Part shown: positions 47,566 through 56,753 of the stretch, piece after piece | Numbering within the stretch: the stretch's first letter is position 1 | How the letters are laid out: each line of letters starts with the position of its first letter | Assembly: GCA_963752325.1 (NCBI GenBank) | Contig: CAVVXU010000010.1 | Location: 620,001 to 684,000, forward strand | DNA length: 64,000 nucleotides | Origin: CAVTJL01 sp963752325 | GTDB lineage: Bacteria > Pseudomonadota > Alphaproteobacteria > Geminicoccales > Geminicoccaceae | Direction: 5' to 3' | Translations under genes and position numbers: made by a program | Notes under the pieces: model-generated | What the model saw: only the letters and a program-made list of their open reading frames with translations | The model's database searches: none | Told to the model about the DNA's origin: nothing

Positions 47566-48096
47566 TCAGGGCAAAGCGCCGACCGGCCGGCTGAGCAGCA
47601 TGAGCGGCCAAGCGGCGAGGATGCGAAGGATCATCGCGGGCGGATAGCCGGGATGGCTGGGCAAGCCGTCCTCGGCCTTCTCTTCCGGCCGTCCGAACCG
47701 GGTGCAGATTCGCATCTGCACCGGCGGCGCACCGGTCCCGAAAGCGGCGCGGAACGCCGACACCCAGGGCCGCCGGTCGTCGAAGGCCAGATACATCGGC
47801 GTTGCGCAGCAGCCGGCGATCATCCGCCGGGTCTTCGAGGCGTCGGTCAGCCTCATCGCCCGGAGGCGGTCGCCGCCCCGCGTGCAGGCGATGCGGTCGC
47901 GGCGGAACAGCATGAATTCCGTGCCGCCGTCGGCGCCGGCCGCCGGCGCCGAGTCGGCGGATGCGGCAAGCCGTTGGGCCGCGGTCCGGCAATCGTCGCA
48001 GTAGCAGGCGTTGACGACAATGGGCTCGCCCCAGCCGCCAACCTCGACAGCACCACATCGGCAACGCGCCACGTGTGTCGGATTTTTTCTCGTCAT
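47566..48096 (-). CDS. DUF6151 / GFA-like zinc-ribbon protein
   Basis: A 176-residue protein. ARCRCGAVEVGGWG followed by NACYCDDCRTAAQRL supplies the C-x-C and C-x-x-C pairs of a GFA-like zinc fold, and MIAGCCATPMYLAF gives a third Cys pair. FMLFRRDRIACTRGG and RICTRFGRPEEKAEDGLPSH lie between and after. This is the pattern of the DUF6151 group, related to glutathione-dependent formaldehyde-activating proteins; no activity is known. ATG 48096 follows the natural start of homology. It is divergent from an HxlR-type regulator 54 bases away, which probably controls it. Confidence 0.8.
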   Translation of the reverse strand: MTRKNPTHVARCRCGAVEVGGWGEPIVVNACYCDDCRTAAQRLAASADSAPAAGADGGTEFMLFRRDRIACTRGGDRLRAMRLTDASKTRRMIAGCCATPMYLAFDDRRPWVSAFRAAFGTGAPPVQMRICTRFGRPEEKAEDGLPSHPGYPPAMILRILAAWPLMLLSRPVGALP

Positions 48097-48150
48097 GGGC
48101 TCCGCTCCGCGACGCTTGACCATCCCACACATCGGTTCGAAAAGACAACC

Positions 48151-48837
48151 ATGAAGTTGGAAAAAGCTACCACAGCCGCCGGGCCGCGCCGCTACGACGA
48201 CGCCTGCGGCACGGCGCACGCGCTCGAGGTCTTCGGCGATCGCTGGGCGCTCCTGATCATCCGGGAGCTCATGCTGGGCCCGCGGCGGTTCTCGCAGTTG
48301 CGCACCGACCTGCCGGGCATCAGCGCGAGCGTTCTCACGCAGCGCTTGTCCGATCTGGAACGGCGTAAGGTCCTGGTGAGGACGAAGCTGCCGCCGCCCG
48401 CCGCGACGCCGGTCTATGAGCTGACAGAATGGGGATACGAAGCCGAGCCGATCACCTCGGCAATGGGGCGCTGGGCGGCGCGTTCCCCTGGCCACGACCC
48501 CAGCCGGCGGATCAGCGGCGTCTCGCTCCTCTTGTCCTTCCGGACGATGCTCGACCTCGGGCGCTGCCGCGATCTCGACGTCTGGCTCGGATTCAGGCTT
48601 GGTGAGGACGTCTACGGTGTGCATCTGACGAGCAGTGGCCTTTCGATCGCGCAGGGCGATCCGCCAGATCCGCGCGTCCGCTTCGCCGCAACGCCGATGG
48701 CCCTCGGCGCCGCGGTGTACGGCCAGGCGCCCCTGGCGCGGCTGGAGGCCGAGGGCGTCCTCCGGATTTCCGGCGATCGCCGGCTCGCGGAGCGCTTTGT
48801 GACCCTGTTCCCGCTGCCCGAGCGGTTCGACCCCTGA
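48151..48837 (+). CDS. HxlR-family transcriptional regulator with C-terminal SCP2-like domain
   Basis: A 228-residue regulator. Residues 15-105 are a winged helix of HxlR type: ALEVFGDRWALLIIRELMLG, FSQLRTDLPGISASVLTQRL and VYELTEWGYEAEPITSAMG. The C-terminal 100 residues (LDVWLGFRLGEDVYGVHL, then RVRFAATPMALGAAVYG and LRISGDRRLAERFVTLF) resemble the sterol-carrier-type domain often fused to these regulators, perhaps a ligand pocket. It is divergent from the DUF6151 gene and lies 30 bases before a methyltransferase gene; either could be its target. Confidence 0.88.
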   Translation: MKLEKATTAAGPRRYDDACGTAHALEVFGDRWALLIIRELMLGPRRFSQLRTDLPGISASVLTQRLSDLERRKVLVRTKLPPPAATPVYELTEWGYEAEPITSAMGRWAARSPGHDPSRRISGVSLLLSFRTMLDLGRCRDLDVWLGFRLGEDVYGVHLTSSGLSIAQGDPPDPRVRFAATPMALGAAVYGQAPLARLEAEGVLRISGDRRLAERFVTLFPLPERFDP

Positions 48838-48867
48838 CCGGACCCAACGACGGCGAGAGGAGCGACG

Positions 48868-49597
48868 ATGGCCCAGAACATCTACGACGATCCGGGTTTT
48901 TTCAGCGCCTATAGCGGCCTCGAGCGCTCGACCCACGGCCTGGGCGGTGCCGCCGAGTGGCCGTCGCTTCGCGCTCTTCTGCCGGCGATGCAGGGGCTCA
49001 GGATCCTCGATCTCGGCTGCGGCTTCGGCTGGTTCTGCCGGTGGGCGCGCGAGCAGGGCGCTGCGAGCGTGCTCGGGATCGACGTCTCCGAGCGGATGCT
49101 GGAGCGCGCCGCCCGGAGCACGCAGGACGCCACGATCACCTACCGGCGCGCCGACATGGAGACTCTCGAGCTGCCGGCGGCGGCGTTCGACCTCGCCTAC
49201 AGCTCGCTTGCCTTTCACTACCTCGCAGAACCTGGAAGGACTGTTGGCCACGACGCACAGGGCGCTCGTCCCGGGTGGCCGTCTCGTCTTTTCCGTCGAG
49301 CATCCGATCTTCACCGCACCAACGCCCCAGGGCTGGTCGGAAGGTGCCGACGGCCGCAGGCGCTGGCCTGTGGACGGCTATCTCGACGAGGGTCCGCGCA
49401 CCACCGACTGGTTGGCCGAGGGGGTCATCAAGCAGCACCGGACCCTCGCCACTTACATCAACCTGTTGATCCGCACGGGGTTCCGGCTGACGCACGTCGA
49501 CGAGTGGGGTCCGAGCGAGGAGCAGGTGCGCGAGCGGCCCGAATGGGCGGTCGAGCGCGAGCGGCCGCCTTTTCTTCTCGTCTCGGCCCGTCGCTGA
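48868..49597 (+). pseudogene. Class I SAM-dependent methyltransferase, one frameshift
   Basis: About 243 codons in two frames. The first has IYDDPGFFSAYSGLERS, the SAM-binding LRILDLGCGFGWFCRWARE (motif I, about residues 45-63), GIDVSERML and ADMETLELPAAAFDLAYSSL. The second begins at about 49230 with NLEGLLATTHRALVPGGRLV, then FSVEHPIFTAP, WLAEGVIKQHRTLATYINLL and RPPFLLVSARR. The shift is one extra base near 49229 in an otherwise continuous sequence, so it may be an error in the sequence. The general form is that of UbiE/Methyltransf_11 enzymes; relatives are often called SAM-dependent methyltransferases of unknown substrate. ATG 48868 has GAGAGGAG upstream. Confidence 0.8.
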
Positions 49598-49703
49598 CAT
49601 CTCCCGCTCACGCGACCGTGCGGGTTGCGGCTTCACGGCTTGGCTTCACCACCCCTCTGCCGCGTGATAGCTACGCAGCCCTAGTCCAAGGGGGAGAAGA
49701 GGA

Positions 49704-50135
49704 ATGACCGAGCCGAGCTTGAAAGGTCAGTGCTTCTGCGGCGCTGTGGAGATCAGTGTCACGGGCGCGCCGGAGGCGATGGGCTATTGTCACTGCAGCT
49801 CCTGCCGATCATGGGCCGCGGCGCCCGTCAACGCCTTCACCTTGTGGAAGCCTGAGAATGTCACGGTGACGAGCGGGGGCGACGTCATCGGCGCCTACAG
49901 CAAGACGGATCGTAGCGACCGGCAGTTCTGCCGCGCCTGCGGCGGCCACCTGATGACGGCGCATCCGCAGTGGAACCTGATCGACGTCTACGCGGCGACC
50001 CTGCCCGACCTCGAGTTCGTGCCGCAGATCCACGTCCACTATGGCGAGAAGGTGCTGGCGATGAAGGACGGCCTGCCGAAGATGAAGGATCTGCCCGCGG
50101 AGATGGGCGGCTCGGGCGAGACGCTGCCGGAGTAA
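49704..50135 (+). CDS. GFA-family zinc-binding protein
   Basis: A 143-residue protein with the zinc fold first seen in glutathione-dependent formaldehyde-activating enzyme: GQCFCGAVEISVTG, YCHCSSCRSWAA and FCRACGGHLMT give the C-x-C, C-x-x-C and C-x-x-C groups. The later part (PDLEFVPQIHVHYGEKVLAM) is the usual end. Many members have no formaldehyde-related role, so only the fold is assigned. ATG 49704 has GAAGAGGA upstream. A sulfotransferase follows 23 bases on; both may be read together. Confidence 0.9.
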   Translation: MTEPSLKGQCFCGAVEISVTGAPEAMGYCHCSSCRSWAAAPVNAFTLWKPENVTVTSGGDVIGAYSKTDRSDRQFCRACGGHLMTAHPQWNLIDVYAATLPDLEFVPQIHVHYGEKVLAMKDGLPKMKDLPAEMGGSGETLPE

Positions 50136-50158
50136 CGCCCGGTGGCGATGGGGTTGCG

Positions 50159-51112
50159 ATGACCACGCGCCCCGCCCGGCGCGACTATCGCGTCTGGACC
50201 CTGGACAGCAGGCGCTGGGCGCACTACCGGCCGCAGCCCGGCGACATCGTGATCGCTACCTATCCAAAGTGCGGCACGACCTGGATGCAGCGGATCGCCG
50301 ATCTGCTCGTCTTCCAGACGCCGGAGGCCCGCCCGGTGTTGAAGATCTCACCCTGGGTCGACCGGCGCTTTCCCGAGCCGATCGAGGCCGTGATGGCCTA
50401 CATCGAGGCCCAGACCCATCGCCGCTTCCTCAAGGCGCATGTGCCGGCCGACGGCCTGACGCTCTTCGACGAGGTGCGCTACATCCACGTGGCCCGCGAC
50501 GGGCGCGACGCCTGCATGTCCTACCACAATCACGGCTTCGGCCTGACGCCGGAGATGCTGGCGGGCCTCGACCAGGCCGGCCTCGGGGACGAGACGATCG
50601 CCCGCCCCTACCCGCGCATCCCCGTCGACCCCGCGGCCTACTTCCATCGCTGGATTACGGAAGGTGCCGTGCAGGGCGAGGAGGACGGCACGCCCTTCAT
50701 GTCGTTCTTCACCATGGAGCGGACCTGGTGGGAGGTGCGCCACCAGCCGAACCTGCTTCTGGTTCACTATGACGACCTCAAGGCCGACCTCGCAGGCGAG
50801 ATGCGGCGCGTCGCGGATTTTCTTCAGATTGCCGTAGCCCCCGATCTCTGGCCCACGCTCGTCGAGGCTGCCGGGTTCGACACCATGCGCCGAGACGGCA
50901 CCGTGCTGCTGGATCGCCTGGCGGACATTTTCGATGGCGGCAGCCGGCGCTTCTTCAACAAGGGCACGAACCAGCGCTGGCGCGGCGTCTTCCACGAGGA
51001 GGACCTGGCGCTCTACGACGCCAAGATGAGAGAGACGCTTCCGCCGGACTGCGCGCGCTGGGTTGCGGGCGGCCGCGCCGGCGCCGGCGGGGACCCTCCC
51101 GCCACGGCCTGA
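50159..51112 (+). CDS. PAPS-dependent sulfotransferase
   Basis: A 317-residue enzyme that moves sulfate from PAPS to a small hydroxyl- or amine-bearing molecule, in the cytosol. The 5'-phosphosulfate loop is IATYPKCGTTWMQ (about residues 33-45). HRRFLKAHVPADGL supplies the next site, and VARDGRDACMSYHNH the 3'-phosphate-binding Arg/Ser. FFTMERTWWEVRHQPNLLLV and HYDDLKADLAGEMRRVADFL match the cytosolic sulfotransferase family, and the final FFNKGTNQRWRGVF is the RKGxxGDWK-type motif. It follows the GFA gene by 23 bases. Substrate unknown. Confidence 0.9.
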   Translation: MTTRPARRDYRVWTLDSRRWAHYRPQPGDIVIATYPKCGTTWMQRIADLLVFQTPEARPVLKISPWVDRRFPEPIEAVMAYIEAQTHRRFLKAHVPADGLTLFDEVRYIHVARDGRDACMSYHNHGFGLTPEMLAGLDQAGLGDETIARPYPRIPVDPAAYFHRWITEGAVQGEEDGTPFMSFFTMERTWWEVRHQPNLLLVHYDDLKADLAGEMRRVADFLQIAVAPDLWPTLVEAAGFDTMRRDGTVLLDRLADIFDGGSRRFFNKGTNQRWRGVFHEEDLALYDAKMRETLPPDCARWVAGGRAGAGGDPPATA

Positions 51113-51122
51113 AGAGACAGAG

Positions 51123-51850
51123 CTAGGGCTTGCTGCCCGGCTGCGACCACCAACGGCCCCAGCGCCCGTGCTGTGCCGACGGGTCCTGCCCGGCCTGCGC
51201 TGCTGTCGGCTGGCTCTGCTGCGTGGAGCCTTTGGGCGGAAAATCGAGCGTGCCGTCGAGCTTCATGGCCCGTCCGGGGTCGAGCGTCGGGAACTGCAGG
51301 GCGCCCTCGGCACGCCAGGCCTCGACCGCGGCCTCGGCCGCACGGGAGCGCTCCGGCTCGACGCCCTTGTCCTTCGCCAGATAGGCGGTCTGCGAGGGGA
51401 ACGCGAAGCCGGTGCCGGCCGATCTCGATCTCGGTGTTCGGGATGGTCCAGCGCGAGATCCCGCCCGCCGCCACCTCCGCCGTGCCCGGGATTTTTTCAG
51501 GGGGCGGCAGCTCGACACGGCCCAGGATCTCGAGCAGGAGAAGTCTCAGCGCGGCACCGGGGTCGGCGCGATCGGCGGCCGGCAGCTGGCTCAGATCGAG
51601 GCAGCGCAGCATCCGCGCCGAGGCATCGTCGATGGCTGCCGGCGACGCGCGCGCCTTGACCCGCCTGACCAGCTCGGCGGCGCTGGTCTCGAAGCTCTGC
51701 AGCGTATCCCGGGGGGCTCGCGGTGTTGGGCGGCCGCAGCGGATAGGGGGTCGGGCGTCCCCTGCTGCGCAAGAGCCCGTTCGGACCGACGGCACATGCC
51801 ACGACACCGATGAGCGCAAGCATTCTTAGGGCTCGGAAGGGGATCGGCAT
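51123..51850 (-). pseudogene. Secreted protein resembling part of MscS-type channel periplasmic domains, two frameshifts
   Basis: About 242 codons in three frames. From ATG 51850 a signal peptide-like start (ALRMLALIGVVACAVG) leads to LQSFETSAAELVRRV, LDLSQLPAADRADPGAAL and LEILGRVELPPPEKIPG. Then RWTIPNTEIEI and, in the last frame, FAFPSQTAYLAKDKG. The string ELPPxxxIPxxx-RWTIPNTEIxI-FxFS recalls the region ahead of the membrane part in large MscS-family mechanosensitive channels. The channel itself is absent: the C-terminus is a Gln/Ser/Pro-rich tail. Extra bases near 51720 and 51410 explain the shifts. It may be a secreted partner or a relic. Confidence 0.5.
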
Positions 51851-51977
51851 GGCGGCCTCAACGCCGGCGAGGTGGTCCTAAGGTCGGCTCCTCTATCGTA
51901 GCCGCAGGACGCCGCTCATGTCGGCCTGGAGGGAGCGCGGCGGGGGCGTCCGTTGTCCACGGTCGCGGGACGTCGGG

Positions 51978-52904
51978 CTAGCGCTCTCCCAAGGCTCGCA
52001 GCGCACGGCCGACCCAGTCCAGGTCCTCAGCCAGGGTACGCCCGCAGGAGCGCGCCTCGGGCGGCGTCCCGCAGCGGAACGCCAGAAAGCCGATCGCGCA
52101 GGCCGCGTTGGCCAGACGGATGCGGTCGCGGTCGAGATGCGATCCCGTCTCGGCCTGATAGACCTCGAGCGCGCCCTCCAACATCGCTTCCCCGCCGGCC
52201 TCAAGGAACAGGAGGTAGCGGAAGTCCTCGTGCCGGTCGGCCCAGGCCGCGCCGTCATAGTCGAACACCCCGGCCACCTCGTCGGTGCCGGGCACAAGGG
52301 CGATGTTGTGCAGGCCGAGGTCGCCGTGCACCAGCACCCGATCCCCCGTAGCCGTCTCGCTCATCGCCCGCTCGTAGCGGGAGACGACGCTTTCGGCCGC
52401 GCGCCGCAGCCTCGCATCTTCCACCACCTGGGCGAGCCCCGCCCGGAGCCGCGCGAACGGCTCGGGCCAGGGCGGCCGGTGCGGCAGCCAGTCCGCCAGG
52501 TCTTGCGGGCCCGCGCAGCGGTGCTGCAGGGCGAGGATCCCGCCGAGCGCACGGCCGATCCGCCTTGCCAGTGCCGGGTCAGCCTGGGTCCGACGGTAGA
52601 GGGGCCACGGATCGCAGGTGCCGGGGACGAGGTCGCGCAGCTGCCACCCCGTCCCGGCGTCCGCATGCACCACGCGGGGCACCCGGAACGGGCAACGGGC
52701 GGCCAGCAGGTCCAACACCCGACGCTCCCGCTCGAGCCGCCGGGCGCCCGTAGGGTTCATGGGGAACCATGCGAGCCGATCGCCGGGCAGCGGCACCGCC
52801 CAGCGATCCTCGCGTGGCTCGACGCGCACGGCCCGTGGGTCCGTCGGAAACCCAGCGTGACCGAGCATGGCGCAAGCGGCTTCCGCGTTGAAGGTGCTGG
52901 TCAC
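51978..52904 (-). CDS. APH-type phosphotransferase / kinase-like protein
   Basis: A 308-residue member of the aminoglycoside phosphotransferase fold. The catalytic loop VLVHGDLGLHNIAL (about residues 209-222) with its Asp and Asn, and the metal-binding VFDYDGAAWADRHEDF (about 232), are both present. The N-terminal lobe has RRLERERRVLDLLAARC and PRVVHADAGTGWQLRDLVPG. The family also takes in choline, homoserine and other small-molecule kinases, so antibiotic resistance is not implied. GTG 52904 is chosen as start; ATG 52869 is an alternative. The gene has no clear operon partner. Confidence 0.85.
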   Translation of the reverse strand: MTSTFNAEAACAMLGHAGFPTDPRAVRVEPREDRWAVPLPGDRLAWFPMNPTGARRLERERRVLDLLAARCPFRVPRVVHADAGTGWQLRDLVPGTCDPWPLYRRTQADPALARRIGRALGGILALQHRCAGPQDLADWLPHRPPWPEPFARLRAGLAQVVEDARLRRAAESVVSRYERAMSETATGDRVLVHGDLGLHNIALVPGTDEVAGVFDYDGAAWADRHEDFRYLLFLEAGGEAMLEGALEVYQAETGSHLDRDRIRLANAACAIGFLAFRCGTPPEARSCGRTLAEDLDWVGRALRALGER

Positions 52905-52992
52905 GATACTCTCGACGGTTCCAGCTCGGGCTCGCTGGTCAGACGCAAGGTGTCCCCGTCCGGGCGACGTCCCTCGCCGCCATGCCGGCATG

Positions 52993-53370
52993 CTATGCCC
53001 GACGCCTCGTCTTTTTGACCTCCGGCTTTCCCGCGGCCGGCTTTTTGGGTGGCAGGGCTGCTGCGACAGCGACACCGCGCTGCACCCAGGCTGCCAGCGC
53101 CGCGTCGTCCCGATGGCCCTCCGGGTCGACAAAGACAAAACCGCCTGGCCGGCGGCCTGCGAGCTCCATCGGCCGCACGTGGGGCAGGGCCAGTGCTGCC
53201 GCATAGCCCTCGCGCCCGACGCGGACCAGGAGCGCGTCCCCGCTGACACCGCAGGCCATGTGGCCGCCCACCATGAAGCAGAGGCCGCCCATCATGCGGA
53301 TCTCGGCGACGTCCTCGCGGCCTTCGAGAAGCCGCCGCACCCGTTCCGCCGTCCTCTCGTCATAGGCCAT
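52993..53370 (-). CDS. TfoX/Sxy N-terminal domain protein
   Basis: A 125-residue protein consisting of the TfoX N-terminal alpha-beta domain: ERVRRLLEGREDVAEIRMMG, GLCFMVGGHMACGVSGDALL and VRVGREGYAAALALPHVRPM, then GGFVFVDPEGHRDDAALAAW. A Lys/Pro-rich tail ends it. TfoX in Vibrio and Haemophilus controls competence, but single-domain versions are widespread and unstudied. ATG 53370 is used; AGAGAGGAAC lies upstream. It is divergent from the ACC deaminase gene, with 107 bases between the starts. Confidence 0.9.
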   Translation of the reverse strand: MAYDERTAERVRRLLEGREDVAEIRMMGGLCFMVGGHMACGVSGDALLVRVGREGYAAALALPHVRPMELAGRRPGGFVFVDPEGHRDDAALAAWVQRGVAVAAALPPKKPAAGKPEVKKTRRRA

Positions 53371-53477
53371 CTTTTGTTCCTCTCTCTCCCGGCTCGCGCC
53401 GTTCCTCGCGTCGGTGGCCGGCGCGGAAGGCGCCTGATACACCGGCCGCGCCGCGGTGGTTGCAAGGAGAGGATGCC

Positions 53478-54489
53478 ATGCTGGAGAAGTTCGAGCGCTA
53501 CCCGCTTACGTTCGGCCCGACCCCGATCGAGCCCCTGAAGCGGCTCTCGGCCCATCTGGGCGGTGGTGTGGAGATCTACGCCAAGCGCGAGGACTGCAAC
53601 TCCGGCCTCGCCTTCGGCGGCAACAAGCTGCGCAAGCTCGAATACATCGTGCCGGACGCCATCAAGAGCGGTGCGGACACGCTGGTCTCGATCGGCGGGG
53701 TGCAGTCGAACCACACCCGCCTCGTTGCGGCGACCGCGGCCAAGATCGGCATGAGGTGCCGCCTCGTGCAGGAGAGCTGGGTTCCGCATGACGACGCGGT
53801 CTACGACCGGGTCGGCAACATTCTTCTCTCGCGGGTCATGGGAGCCGAGGTGGAGCTGGTCGACGAGGGCTTCGACATCGGCATCCGCGCCAGCTGGGAG
53901 GCGGCGCTCGAGGATGTGCGGGCCAAGGGCGGCAAGCCCTACGCCATCCCGGCCGGGGCCTCGGTGCACAAGCTGGGCGGGCTCGGCTATGTGGGCTTCG
54001 CCGAGGAGGTGCGAGCACAGGAGAAGGAGCTGGGCTTCCGGTTCGACCACATCGTGGTCTGCACGGTGACGGGCTCCACCCATGCCGGCATGGTCGTGGG
54101 CTTCGCGAAGGACGGGCGGCAGCGCAACGTGATCGGCATCGACGCCTCGTTCACGCCTGGCCCAGACCCGGGCCCAGGTGCTGGACATCGCGCAGAAGAC
54201 ATCGGCGCTGGTCGGCGGCAAGGACATCACGGAGGCGGATATCGTCCTCAACGAGGACTACGCCTACCCGGCCTATGGCGTGCCCTCGAAGGAGACCCTC
54301 GAGGCGATCCGGCTCACCGCCCGGCAGGAGGGGATGATGACCGACCCCGTCTACGAGGGCAAATCCATGCAGGGCCTGATCGATCTGGTGCGCAGGGGCT
54401 TCTTCCCGGCCGGCTCCAAGGTGCTCTATGCCCATCTGGGCGGCGTGCCGGCGATCAACGGCTACAGCTACACCTTCCGCAACGGCTGA
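53478..54489 (+). pseudogene. acdS: 1-Aminocyclopropane-1-carboxylate deaminase, one frameshift
   Basis: PLP enzyme that opens ACC, the plant ethylene precursor, to 2-oxobutyrate and ammonia. About 337 codons. The first frame has FGPTPIEPLKRLS, AFGGNKLRKLEY with the PLP-binding Lys (about residue 54) and GGVQSNHTRLVAATAA with the catalytic Ser. The second frame has TRAQVLDIAQKTSALVG, DPVYEGKSMQGLIDLVRRG and LYAHLGGVPAINGYSYTF. The Glu of VYEGKS and Leu of AHLGG separate true ACC deaminases from D-cysteine desulfhydrase, which has Thr in both places. One extra G near 54158 (CCTGGCCCAG) breaks the frame, probably an error. ATG 53478 has AAGGAGAGG upstream. The activity suggests contact with plants. 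Confidence 0.85.
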
Positions 54490-54548
54490 GGGGCGCCGGC
54501 CTCCTTGCCGGGCGCATCGTCTCGCAGGCTGCCTTGGGCGGCGCCACG

Positions 54549-55363
54549 CTACCCCCGCGCTGTGATCACATGCCCCTGGATCTTCCCGGAAACCGGCCCT
54601 TCGCCAAAGGCTCGCGCGAGCGCCTCGGCGGCGCGGGCGGTGGCCGCTTCCAGGGCGGCGGGGTCGCGGGCCTCGATCTCGTTGCGCAAAGGCGTGCCCT
54701 GGCAGTAGGCCATGGCGACGTCGCGGGCGCTCGGGGCATCGCTTCGCAGCTCGAGCGTGACGAGCTCGATCGCGGAAAAGCCGGCGGCACGCACATCGGC
54801 CTCGATCAGCGCGATGTCGTGATAGCCGTGCGGGGTGCGGGCGAGGAAACGCGGCGGGTCGTCGGGAAAGAGCGGCCCACGGCCTCGGTCACGATATGGG
54901 CGAAGTCGTTGGTCTCGATCCGGTCCCAGACACTGAAGAAGAAAAAGCCGCCGTCTTTCAGGACGCGGCGGGCCTCCCTGTAGCCGGCGGCCCGGTCGGG
55001 AAAGAACATGGCACCGAACTGGCAGCACACGGCATCGAAGCTTTTTTCTGCGAAAGGCAGGTCCAGGGCATCCGCCTGGCGCCAGGTGATGCGCTCGTCC
55101 GCGCCCTGCCGGCCGGCCGCCCGCTCGAGCATGGGCGGGTTGAGGTCGCTGACGACGTAGCGGGCGTCCGGGCCGAGCAGGGGGGCCAGGGCGCGGGTCA
55201 CGGCCCCGCTGCCGGCGGCCGTCTCCAGAACCCGGGCCGGACGCCCTGCCGCCACCCGATGCGCGAGGTCGCGCGCAAAAGGCTCGAAGATGAGCGGCAC
55301 GAGCCAAGTATCGTAGAGCTCGGGTATCGATCCCGCGAAGACCTTGTCCTTGTCGGTCATCAT
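54549..55363 (-). pseudogene. SAM-dependent methyltransferase, one frameshift
   Basis: About 271 codons. From ATG 55363: SIPELYDTWLVPLIFEPFAR, the SAM site ARVLETAAGSGAVTRALAPL (about residues 45-64), VVSDLNPPMLERAAG, ITWRQADALDLPFAEKSFD and CCQFGAMFFPDRAAGYREAR. After a change of frame near 54880 it continues FPDDPPRFLARTPHGYHDI and IEADVRAAGFSAIELVTLEL to the stop at 54549. Here one base has been lost (or two gained). It is a Methyltransf_11 type enzyme like UbiE; the substrate is unknown. Neighbours give no hint. Confidence 0.8.
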
Positions 55364-55548
55364 ACCTGCCCTCATGGCGGGTCGGTGTTTCCCGAGCCGC
55401 GCGCTTCTCTCACGATAGCAGGGCCGGGCGTCGCGTTCATCCGCCGGCTCTTGCCACTTGGCCGAGATGCCGGGTCCGGCCTCGGGCGGCTTGTGTTTCG
55501 TTACGGCCTCGTCATAGTCGCGCAAAGTCGCGGCGGGGGAAGAGGACC

Positions 55549-56753
55549 ATGGCACGGGCATGGCCATCGGCGGCCGGGGAGGTGCGGCGTGCCCGCGGGG
55601 CGGCGCTATGGCCGCTGCTAGGCTGCCTCGCGCTCCTTGCCGCCTCTTGTCCGTCGGTGCCGGTGCTGGCCCAGCAGCAGGATGCGCCGGAAGGGCTGGC
55701 CGAGCGGATCGCCCCGCTCGTGGCCCAGAAGCTCGGCGCGCTCCGGGACAGGCGCGAGGCGCAGGAGCCGGGCGTGCCGTTCCTTTTGCGCTTCCCGGGC
55801 GAGGTGGGCGAGATCGAGGCCGGCACACCCGTCAGGATCCGGGGCATCCCGGTGGGCCATGTGCGGGAGGTGAGCATCACCTTCGACACCAAGGCCGGCG
55901 CATCGGCTGCCACGCTCGACGTGCCGGTGGTGATCGAGCTCGTGCCCGGGCAGCCTGACGGTGGACGGCAAGACGCCGTCGACGCCCGAGGCGACCTACG
56001 ATGCCGTGGCGACGCTGGTGGCGAAGGGGCTGCGTGCCCGGATCGCCGCCGGCGGTCTCATGGGCGGGAAGCCCTTCGTGGCGCTCGACCTTGCGCCCGA
56101 CGCGCCGACGGCGACGCTGGAGCGCGGTGGCGAATATCCGCTGATCCCCACATTGCCGCCGCAGCCCGATCCGCTGCGCGCGACGCTGGACAGGCTGATC
56201 CTGCAGGGTCAACGCCCTGCCCCTCGAGGACCTCGCGAGGAACGCGCAGACGACGCTCCTGGCGGCGCAGAGCCTCCTGGTCGGCCCGCAGGCGAAGGAG
56301 GCATTGGACAATCTCGTCCAGACCACCGCCGAGCTGCGGAGCGCTGCGACCAGCCTCGACCAGGTCCTGCCGGGCCTGGCGCAGAGCGCCCAGGAGACGC
56401 TCCTCGACGTGCGGGGCCTCGTCACCGGGCCGGACATCAGGCGCGCGCTCGACAATCTCGTCGCCACCACGGACGAGCTGAAGGCCGTGGCGGGCCGGCT
56501 CGACGCGCGCGCCGATCCCCTCATCGCGAGCATCACGCGGACCACGGACGCCACGCGCGAGGCGGTCCAGCAGGCGAGCCGGACGATCGCCCAGCTCAAC
56601 GGCACGGTGGGCGCCCAGGCCCCCATCTGGACCCAGGTGCAGGCCCTGCTGCGCGAGCTGACGGGGGCGAGCCGGGCGGCCCGCCTGCTGACCGAGTATC
56701 TCGAGCGCCACCCCGACGCGCTCATCCGCGGCAAGTCGGAGCAGACGCCATGA
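55549..56753 (+). pseudogene. MCE-domain protein (PqiB-like, short), two frameshifts
   Basis: About 400 codons in three frames. A signal or anchor stretch (ALWPLLGCLALLAASCPSV) opens it. FLLRFPGEVGEIEAGTPVRI and RGIPVGHVREVSITFD form one MCE domain, closest to the last one of PqiB. Next come TYDAVATLVAKGLRARIAAG and LMGGKPFVALDL, then a long coiled, helical part in the third frame (NAQTTLLAAQSLLVGPQAKE, ALDNLVATTDELKAVAGRL, DATREAVQQASRTIAQLNG). MCE proteins form tubes that carry lipids between membranes. Extra bases near 55953 and 56208. PqiB has three MCE domains; only one is seen here. The PqiC-type lipoprotein gene overlaps its stop (ATGA). Confidence 0.75.
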
